In this document: in pieces, positions 22,742 through 28,364 of the stretch
Numbering within the stretch: the first letter of the stretch is position 1
How the letters are laid out: each line of letters opens with the position of its first letter
Assembly: GCA_027343965.1 (NCBI GenBank)
Contig: DAHWJX010000091.1
Span: 1-28,364 of the forward strand
Source of the DNA: JAKACU01 sp021821185
GTDB taxonomy: Bacteria; Bacillota; Bacilli; Alicyclobacillales; SLC66
Length of the DNA: 28,364 nt
Reading direction: 5' to 3'
The notes under the pieces: model-generated
What the model saw: only the letters and a program-made list of their open reading frames with translations
What the model was told of the DNA's origin: nothing
Database searches by the model: none
Position numbers and translations under genes: made by a program

Positions 22742-24187
22742 TTACGCATCGGACAATCTGCGTTTTAGACGCTCAATCGCTTTTGGGGTTCCCATCAAGT
22801 GAATGATATCAAATTGTTCTAGTACGGTGTGACCGCGTGGTATGAGGGTTTCATGTCCACGTTCAATCGAAATAAACAAGATGTCTTGAGGCAATAACAG
22901 CCGGCGCATAGGGATTGAAGAAAAATGATGTGACAGAACTTCCACTTGGGCAATTTGCCATCCACTTGGCAAAAGATTCTTTGGCAGTTCGTTCGTAAAC
23001 AGTGGACTTTGCACCGCTGTTTGGGTTCCTGATAATTTGGTGAAGAAAAGCGGTGAGATAAGGCAGGTAAGGATCGCTAAAATAATGAGCTCACTGGCAA
23101 GACTTGGCGTAAGCACACCGATCTGCTGACCGATCTTGCTTGCGACGATTGTCAAGCTAAGTTGTGAGCCAAGTAAAAAGCCGGCTGAGAGTCGTTTTTT
23201 CGCTGGTGTATGACGCATCCATACCATAGTGCTGACAATTTTATTGAGATACATGGCGAGAAAGAGGACAACAAGAGTAATCCACGTGATTGCATTTCCT
23301 TGCAGTGACGGCATTGTAAAGGTGAGTCCTACATTGACAAAAAAGATCGGTAGGAAAAAACCATACCCGATGCTGTTTAACTTTTGCATCAACTCGGAGT
23401 GTTTTTGCGACAAAAGACTGACAATGGCACCAGCTAGAAAAGCGCCAACGACCACTTCCGTTCCGAGCGCTTCAGCCATGGCTAAAAAAACAAGAATCAA
23501 GGCAAACGCGCCGCGCAGTCCCATCTCACTCGTCGCATTTTCGACAATGGAAAATGCCGGGAGTTTGCGAACTGCTTTTAAGAAACGGTAGACCAAAACG
23601 AACACGAGAAGTAGCACCATGATCAGCAAGATGCCGGAAGCATTGCCAGTTGTGTGCAATGACGTATATGCGGCCACTAAGAGAAGAGTAACGATATCGG
23701 CAAGTAGGGCATAAAGGAGAATTTCTTGACCAAATGGGACGAGCAACCAGCCTTTTTCTTTTAATGCGGGCGTGACAATGCCAAGGGATGTCGTGCTAAG
23801 TACCAAGGTCACAAACATCGGATGCGTAATTAAACCAAGGCTATACAGTATGTATGCAATCAACATGGATAATAAGAGCGCAGTCGCAAAAAAGAGAATT
23901 CCTTTTACCCACGGTGCATGGCTGTGATCATCGGCTCGCTGCAAGATCAGATCAAAATCAATCTCGAGACCAGACAAAAACATCAGGTACGAAAAGCCAA
24001 GGTTCGATAAAAACCCGACGTAAGGTGTTGTTGACGCGAGATGGAGCACTTTTGGTCCGACAAGAATGCCAAGAAGAATTTCAATTACGATCGCAGGTAC
24101 AAGTGATTTTGTAAGTTTGACACTGATAAAGGGGGACACCAAGGCAGCGAGCGTAACAACGAGTAAAGAATAATAGGTACTATGCAT
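22742..24187 (-). CDS. CPA2-family monovalent cation/proton antiporter with RCK_C domain
   Basis: An integral membrane exchanger for K+ or Na+ against protons. The 481 residues give about 12 hydrophobic segments (1-390) with the family stretches IEILLGILVGP and FLSGLEIDFDLIL near the N terminus and VVVGAFLAGAIVSLL centrally. The C-terminal cytoplasmic part (about 410-480) is an RCK_C/TrkA_C domain with no preceding nucleotide-binding RCK_N domain. The start is ATG 24187, with AAAGGAG 8 nt upstream; the frame stays open to 24334 but that part overlaps the divergent gene and its promoter region. A role in pH and potassium balance is likely. The ion cannot be decided. Confidence 0.92.
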   Translation of the reverse strand: MHSTYYSLLVVTLAALVSPFISVKLTKSLVPAIVIEILLGILVGPKVLHLASTTPYVGFLSNLGFSYLMFLSGLEIDFDLILQRADDHSHAPWVKGILFFATALLLSMLIAYILYSLGLITHPMFVTLVLSTTSLGIVTPALKEKGWLLVPFGQEILLYALLADIVTLLLVAAYTSLHTTGNASGILLIMVLLLVFVLVYRFLKAVRKLPAFSIVENATSEMGLRGAFALILVFLAMAEALGTEVVVGAFLAGAIVSLLSQKHSELMQKLNSIGYGFFLPIFFVNVGLTFTMPSLQGNAITWITLVVLFLAMYLNKIVSTMVWMRHTPAKKRLSAGFLLGSQLSLTIVASKIGQQIGVLTPSLASELIILAILTCLISPLFFTKLSGTQTAVQSPLFTNELPKNLLPSGWQIAQVEVLSHHFSSIPMRRLLLPQDILFISIERGHETLIPRGHTVLEQFDIIHLMGTPKAIERLKRRLSDA

Positions 24188-24216
24188 AACATCCGCTCCT
24201 TTACTAGAGGGGATTA

Positions 24217-24236
24217 CATGATAACATAATATCATG
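24217..24236. promoter_or_regulatory. 20-bp palindrome between the antiporter and transglycosylase genes
   Basis: CATGATA (24217-24223), a 6-bp spacer and TATCATG (24230-24236). It overlaps a possible -10 of the antiporter (minus strand TTGTCC, 17 bp, TATGTT) and a possible CATAAT -10 of the rightward gene, so a dimeric regulator bound here could control both. Confidence 0.4.
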
Positions 24237-24263
24237 AAGAAAACTGGACAAGGACACGTTCGT

Positions 24264-25379
24264 ATGCGCCTTGTAGTCGCTACTTTATCCATCAGCTTCA
24301 TCGTCACCGACATGGGTGCGATGGCCCAAACCACGTTGTCGCAGGTGCAAAATGCTTATCATAGTGCACAGCGACAAATCGTCATGATGGATCAAACGTT
24401 GCGACTGTTGGGGCTAAAAGAAGAGAAGGCCAACCACAGTTGGACTGCGCTTACCAGTCAGGTGGCTGCGTTAGGTCGAGAGCAGGAACATATGTATGTG
24501 ACGCTTTCAAGGATACAGCACCAAGGTAACAGAGATAAACAAAAGCTTCAACGAGCACATAGAAAGGTTCAGATGCAAAGACAGTTATTACGAAAGCTCC
24601 TCGTGATCTGGTATGAAGAAGGGGCGCAGCCTTATCTGTACACTTTATTATCGTCGAAAAGTTTGTCTGATTTGTATAATCGGTATATCGCGTTGTCTTT
24701 CGTAACAAAGCAGCAGCAACATGTCGTGAATGAGGCGAAAAAGGAGTTTGTCTATTATCATGCGTTGTCGATCAAAGTGAGTAAAGAAGCGAAACAAACC
24801 GCGGCATTGTGGCAGGCTCTTGTGAATAAACAAGCCTTGGCACGATCACAAACGAAAAAGGAGCACAGCGTTGTACGTCAATTAGCCAACTTAAAGCAAC
24901 AGGCGACAGTAAAGCAAACGCTCGATCGGCAAATGTTGCAACGTCTCGCTTCCAAAATTGCAGCGTTGCAACAACGCCTGGCAGAAGAACGGCAACGTGC
25001 GAAGGCACAAGAAAACACTGTCGGTAACCCGCCTAGCAACGTTGTTGTCTTATCTTCTGCATCCTTACAACAAGATCTCGTTGCAGCGACCAAAGATACT
25101 GGCGTTCCTTCATCCTGGATACCTTGGCTTTCTGTGCTTGCTATGGCTGAAAGCGGCGGCAATCCAAATGCTAAGAGTCCCTTTGTCGTGCAGGGGGAGC
25201 AAGCATCAGGGCTGATGCAAATGCTGCCTGGTACGTTTTCCCATTATGCCGAAACGGGTCACACAAACATCTGGGATCCGACGGATAATGCGATTGCCGC
25301 CATTCGCTATATCGAAGCGAATTATGGTGTGCCCTGGCGCATCCCGGGTATAGGAACATCATCATACCAAGGGTATTAG
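24264..25379 (+). CDS. Secreted coiled-coil protein with C-terminal lytic transglycosylase (SLT) domain
   Basis: A peptidoglycan-cleaving enzyme of the cell surface. From ATG 24264 it has 371 residues: a signal peptide (MRLVVATLSISFIVTDMGAMAQ), a long Gln/Lys/Ala-rich coiled coil (about 25-250) like those of EnvC/PcsB-type wall hydrolases, a short linker (PPSNVVVL), and an SLT-type lysozyme-like domain (about 265-371). The catalytic residue is Glu296 in MAESGGNPNA, followed by GLMQMLPGTF and WDPTDNAIAAIRYI, the usual SLT motifs. AAGGA lies 9 nt before ATG 24264; ATG 24234 is in frame but lies in the palindrome and has no ribosome site. It ends only 39 bp before the convergent chdC. The coiled coil may restrain or localise the enzyme. 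Confidence 0.88.
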   Translation: MRLVVATLSISFIVTDMGAMAQTTLSQVQNAYHSAQRQIVMMDQTLRLLGLKEEKANHSWTALTSQVAALGREQEHMYVTLSRIQHQGNRDKQKLQRAHRKVQMQRQLLRKLLVIWYEEGAQPYLYTLLSSKSLSDLYNRYIALSFVTKQQQHVVNEAKKEFVYYHALSIKVSKEAKQTAALWQALVNKQALARSQTKKEHSVVRQLANLKQQATVKQTLDRQMLQRLASKIAALQQRLAEERQRAKAQENTVGNPPSNVVVLSSASLQQDLVAATKDTGVPSSWIPWLSVLAMAESGGNPNAKSPFVVQGEQASGLMQMLPGTFSHYAETGHTNIWDPTDNAIAAIRYIEANYGVPWRIPGIGTSSYQGY

Positions 25380-25388
25380 GCAAAGACA

Positions 25389-25411
25389 GGTGGACGCGAC
25401 TGGCGCCCACC
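25389..25411. terminator. Hairpin between convergent transglycosylase and chdC genes
   Basis: GGTGG-A-CGC (25389-25397) pairs with GCG-C-CCACC (25403-25411) around a 5-nt loop, 8 pairs with one A-C mismatch. Neither side has a T run, so it is at best a weak bidirectional terminator. Confidence 0.35.
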
Positions 25412-25418
25412 ACAGTAC

Positions 25419-26165
25419 TTATATGGTTAACATGGTAAAAATGTCAGTGTCTGAAGTAACTTGTCCTACATAAAAATCACCGAAGTCACCATAACGAGCA
25501 CTCACTTCGTCAAAGCGCATTTCATAGATCAATTTTTTAAATTGCAATGGGTCTTCAGCATAGAGTGTGACGCCCCATTCCCAGTCATCAAAACCGACGG
25601 ACCCCGTAATGATCTGCGTCACAAGATCTGCGTAATTGCGGCCGATCATGCCGTGACTGCGCATCATATCAGTGCGTTCTTTCATTGGAAGCATATACCA
25701 ATTGTCATTGCCTGTACGACGCTTATTCATCGGATAAAAGCATACAGCACCGTGTTTTGGCAACGATGGATGAAGGCGTGGCAGCAATTGCGGATCCTCT
25801 TGCGGATTGGTGTCGGGTTTGGCAAGATAGCTGCTGAGTTCGACAATAGAAACATAGGAATAAGAGGGCTTTAAAAAGTCGTTCAGTTGTGTCTTGGCAA
25901 AACGGAGTTTACAGGCGATAATTTCTTGTAATGTACTGCGAAAATGAATAAATAACAAGTCAGCTTTTTGCGAAGCTATGGTGTACATGCCATAGGAGCT
26001 TTGGCGCGCGGCGTCCTCTTTTGTGAATTCATTCGATAGTAAAGTCCATTCATTGAGGATTTCTTGGCGTTTTAACGGATCCAGTGCACGCCACGCCTTC
26101 CAATCAATCGTACGAAAATCGTGAAAGGCATACCAGCCTTCAATGGTTTGTGTTGGTTTGCTCAA
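25419..26165 (-). CDS. chdC: Coproheme decarboxylase ChdC (HemQ)
   Basis: Final enzyme of the coproporphyrin-dependent heme pathway of Gram-positive bacteria; it turns coproheme into heme b using peroxide. It has 248 residues of the chlorite-dismutase fold. The C-terminal half is highly characteristic: Tyr144 in YPMNKRR (the reactive tyrosine), NWYMLPMKERT, His171 in MMRSHG (the proximal heme ligand), and GFDDWEWGVTLYAEDPLQFKKLIYEMRFDEVSARYGDFG in segments. The start is TTG 26165, with AAGGAGAG 8 nt upstream; no ATG fits. Its presence shows that this organism uses the coproporphyrin route. No other heme gene is adjacent. Confidence 0.95.
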   Translation of the reverse strand: MSKPTQTIEGWYAFHDFRTIDWKAWRALDPLKRQEILNEWTLLSNEFTKEDAARQSSYGMYTIASQKADLLFIHFRSTLQEIIACKLRFAKTQLNDFLKPSYSYVSIVELSSYLAKPDTNPQEDPQLLPRLHPSLPKHGAVCFYPMNKRRTGNDNWYMLPMKERTDMMRSHGMIGRNYADLVTQIITGSVGFDDWEWGVTLYAEDPLQFKKLIYEMRFDEVSARYGDFGDFYVGQVTSDTDIFTMLTI

Positions 26166-26228
26166 ACTTTTCTCTCTCCTTTACATGCGGTAAGATAAGG
26201 TTAGCGTAATGAGGGAGTTGCTGCAACG

Positions 26229-26672
26229 ATGCGTAAACAACTAGCGATGGGCGCAACCTTCATTTTCTTTGTAGGACTTTGCCTCTATTTGGCCGTTACT
26301 GGTTTTCACGACGTGACGACATCGCAAAAAATTACAGCGCAGCTGTATAATGCAACGAAACAGGCAGCGCTGACGATGGGTAGTACGCTTGAAAACGCTA
26401 ATTATAGTAGCGATCGGAGTCATAAGCAGGCACTCATTGCCGGACAAAATAAACTGATTAGCACCCTAAAGCATGATGGCATTCACTTTTTTCACCTTGA
26501 CCAATTTCTGGTCCTTGGCTACTCCAAGGTCTTGAATCGTATTGACTTACAGGCCAAAATTACGTACGCAGTCCCAGGTTTTGCGGGATTGATCACGAAT
26601 AGTGCCAGCGCCATGGTATCCGACGCAGTCGATCGCCGATCACCGCCGCATCATGAAGAAGTGGTCATGTAA
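26229..26672 (+). CDS. Membrane-anchored protein of unknown function
   Basis: A 147-residue protein with one N-terminal hydrophobic segment (about 6-25) and an external remainder. The segment is followed by QKITAQLYNATKQAALTMG, which recalls the layout of TadE/TadG-type pseudopilins, and there is a later hydrophobic patch (YAVPGFAGLIT). I cannot assign a family. GAGGGAG precedes the ATG at slightly long spacing. It is divergent from chdC (63 bp apart), and its last 22 bp overlap the convergent HD-GYP-like gene. Confidence 0.7.
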   Translation: MRKQLAMGATFIFFVGLCLYLAVTGFHDVTTSQKITAQLYNATKQAALTMGSTLENANYSSDRSHKQALIAGQNKLISTLKHDGIHFFHLDQFLVLGYSKVLNRIDLQAKITYAVPGFAGLITNSASAMVSDAVDRRSPPHHEEVVM

Positions 26673-28099
26673 ATCGCTAGAAACTTCTTACATATATCAG
26701 GATCAAAATAACAAGCGCTTTGTTTCGCGATGTCCTGAAGGATCTCATCATGATGGCGCTGCTGTATAACATAAGCATACGCATAATAATCAACGATAGC
26801 AAAGATGCGCGCTAAAAGTGGTATGTCATGTCCAACTTGATGCAAGGGGAACCCGGTCCCATCAAAGTGTTCATGGTGCGCTTCGATGATGGCGTTTACC
26901 TCATGTGGCAATCTGGACGAGGCCAACATATCTACACTTAAAAAGGGGTGCTTTGTATACTGCTGCCATGCTGGACGCGATCGGGATGGGTCATGAACAA
27001 TGTCGGTTTCCATTGCTGTGAGGCCAAGATCGGCAAAGCGGCATACATAGGTAAGCCAATGTAATTCCTCGTTTGTCAGTTGCATGCTCTGGCCCAATTT
27101 TTGTGCATGCGCGACTCTGATATCGAGATACAAAGGGAATGTGTCACCAAGTAATTCTTGTGCCGTTATGGCATCCAACAAGATAACAAATTGGTGCAAA
27201 AGCATGGTATCTTGCGCATGAGATATTTCTGATTTTATTACCTCTGTATGTTTCCATTCATCCGTCAGCCACTGTGCTTCTTGCCATTCTTTCCAAAGGC
27301 GTAAAGTGCCATAGAACAATTGCGCTTTTTCAACGAGACGTACGGAAAGATCTGATTTACCAAGATGATGGGCTAGATGAGCCGCTAAGAGGCATAGACG
27401 AGCGAGTTCTTCTTTCTCGTATGTCATGGAAGAAGACCACACAAGTTGAAGACATGACCGTGCAAACTGAAGACTTTGATCGATGTTTCCCTGAAACATG
27501 TACAATCGACACAACTCCGCCAGTGCTGGCAAGTTATCATTTGGACGTAAGGAACAGGCATAGTGAAATGCTTGTTCAGCTTCTTTATCGTGATGAAGTT
27601 CGAGATGATGCAACCCGAGATTGGTATACATATCAGCATCCCACTCTTTAATGCCTGCCTCATGCAAACTTTGAAGACTTTGAAGTGTGTGTGCCAACGC
27701 TTCTTCATGAAAATCATGGTATGCTTCAGACAAGGCAAGATTGGCAAATAATAAGCCGCGTAAAAAGGCTGGCAGTCTGGTTGCCTCAGCTACTAGTTGC
27801 GTTAAAATTCGGTGCGTTTTATCGCGATCTCCCAATTTCCAATAGGTTGAAGCCAAATGTATGTGATAACGAGCATCATCATCGAGAGAAAGTGCTTTTA
27901 AAAAGTATTCGATAGCATGTTGATAGCGGCCCATTTGTGCATAAATTTTACCGGCTTCATCATAAAGAATGGGAAGTTGTGCGTGATCGACAAAAGGGTC
28001 GTCGATTACTTGGTGTAGCATAGCTAGTGCGCCAGGAAAGATCTGCTGACTCGAAAGTCCAAGTGCCATGGTGATTCGTGCATCGATGACGGTATTCAT
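26651..28099 (-). CDS. TPR protein with degenerate HD-GYP domain
   Basis: A 482-residue cytoplasmic protein. Residues about 35-290 form six or more tetratricopeptide-like repeats (for example AGKIYAQMGRYQHAIEYFLKAL, NLGLHHLELHHDKEAEQAF). Residues about 320-480 are an HD-GYP domain, the fold that hydrolyses cyclic di-GMP. Kept are His384 (KHPFLSVDML), His408-His409 with HHEHFDGTGFP (408-418) and Asp437. Lost are the first helix histidine (Leu325) and the HD pair, which reads Ala356-Asp357 without the following Gly-Lys. With two metal ligands gone, catalysis is doubtful and a sensing or binding role is more likely. It starts within the stop of the upstream kinase-like gene (4-bp ATGA overlap), so the two are coupled. 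Confidence 0.85.
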   Translation of the reverse strand: MNTVIDARITMALGLSSQQIFPGALAMLHQVIDDPFVDHAQLPILYDEAGKIYAQMGRYQHAIEYFLKALSLDDDARYHIHLASTYWKLGDRDKTHRILTQLVAEATRLPAFLRGLLFANLALSEAYHDFHEEALAHTLQSLQSLHEAGIKEWDADMYTNLGLHHLELHHDKEAEQAFHYACSLRPNDNLPALAELCRLYMFQGNIDQSLQFARSCLQLVWSSSMTYEKEELARLCLLAAHLAHHLGKSDLSVRLVEKAQLFYGTLRLWKEWQEAQWLTDEWKHTEVIKSEISHAQDTMLLHQFVILLDAITAQELLGDTFPLYLDIRVAHAQKLGQSMQLTNEELHWLTYVCRFADLGLTAMETDIVHDPSRSRPAWQQYTKHPFLSVDMLASSRLPHEVNAIIEAHHEHFDGTGFPLHQVGHDIPLLARIFAIVDYYAYAYVIQQRHHDEILQDIAKQSACYFDPDICKKFLAIYMTTSS

Positions 28100-28364
28100 G
28101 AAAGCGACTCCGTGACGTCGTGGGGCATCGTAACATCAATGCGTGTGCGACCGTCCTGTACGATGGATGATTGAAACTTGCCACCCAAATAATCAACTTG
28201 TTCATTTAAAAAAAGAACAGAAGAATCAATGGTGTCAACGTCTAGGGAAATACAAAAGGCATGTTCATGATGAGAAAGCTGCATATTGATGTATGCGGTG
28301 GGGTTGTTATGATGAAGTGTGTATAACGCATGCCTAATCAATCGATAGAGGGCAACTTGTTTGG
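28096..28364 (-). CDS. C-terminal part of a degenerate histidine-kinase-like protein (cut by window edge)
   Basis: The reading frame is open to the window edge. The 88 visible residues begin KQVALYRLIRHALYTL, which lines up with the RALFRIAQEALNNALKH start of the HATPase_c domain of LiaS/DegS-type sensor kinases, and end with YLGGKFQSSIVQDGRTRIDVTMP, matching the last strands (LGGxl...G.GT.i.v.lP). The N-box Glu/Asn residues and the DNGxG ATP-lid motif are absent: SLDVDTIDSS stands where they should be. ATP binding is therefore unlikely. A TTG at 28341 is in frame but no ribosome site precedes it, so the true N terminus lies outside the window. It overlaps the HD-GYP-like gene by 4 bp. Confidence 0.6.
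   Translation of the reverse strand, partial: KQVALYRLIRHALYTLHHNNPTAYINMQLSHHEHAFCISLDVDTIDSSVLFLNEQVDYLGGKFQSSIVQDGRTRIDVTMPHDVTESLS

Noticed and set aside
24188..24334. N-terminal extension of the antiporter frame
   Set aside because: It runs through the divergent promoter region and the signal-peptide coding part of the transglycosylase gene. ATG 24187 has AAAGGAG at ideal spacing.

Overview
The window is about 28.4 kb of gene-dense chromosome from a low-to-moderate GC member of the Bacillota. The gene block rapZ-glmR-whiA-crh, a Crh protein with Gln15 and Ser46, a Firmicute-type coproheme decarboxylase, the NiaR repressor and strong AGGAGG-like ribosome sites all fit the class Bacilli. 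An acidophilic Alicyclobacillaceae-like host is my inference from the overall look of the proteins; nothing in the window proves it. I see no rRNA, tRNA, CRISPR array, insertion sequence, phage gene or attachment site. Every gap between genes is shorter than 300 bp.

Layout. (1) 1-701, minus: the N-terminal part of argS, divergent from (2) 874-5782, plus: a TPR protein with a helix-turn-helix-like tail, selB and aroA, tightly packed and closed by a likely terminator. (3) 5983-10300, plus: glcK, rapZ, glmR (yvcK), whiA and crh, a carbon and cell-envelope control block in which crh also seems to have its own promoter. (4) 10526-17934, plus: a Tag-family glycosylase-like protein, a secreted M6 metalloprotease, an M24 aminopeptidase, the NAD regulator niaR and a full-length pyruvate carboxylase. 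(5) 18156-22657, minus: an APC amino-acid permease, then a four-gene cluster read from 22657 downwards (small membrane protein, anchored C39-like cysteine peptidase, short-chain dehydrogenase, family 2 glycosyltransferase). (6) 22742-25379: a CPA2 cation/proton antiporter divergent from a secreted coiled-coil lytic transglycosylase, with a 20-bp palindrome between them. (7) 25419-28364: chdC (minus), an unrecognised membrane-anchored protein (plus), a TPR plus degenerate HD-GYP protein (minus), and the C-terminal end of a degenerate histidine-kinase-like ATPase domain (minus, cut by the window edge).

How the genes fit together. The glcK-to-crh block links glucose phosphorylation, amino-sugar and envelope precursor control (RapZ, GlmR), the WhiA regulator and the catabolite co-regulator Crh. 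SelB implies that the cell makes selenocysteine proteins, although no selA, selD or selC is present here. Most of the window is ordinary core genome. The parts I consider least explained are the coupled pair at 26651-28364, in which both signalling domains have lost key residues; a GlmR with two added N-terminal membrane segments; the Tag-like protein without the usual catalytic and zinc residues; and the membrane peptidase-SDR-glycosyltransferase cluster.

Start codons. Several genes have in-frame upstream ATG codons that make the open frame too long. Ribosome-site spacing, and in one case the promoter position, favour internal GTG, TTG or ATG starts (glcK, whiA, the M6 protease, the permease, the SDR, the antiporter, the transglycosylase). 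The coordinates below use those starts.
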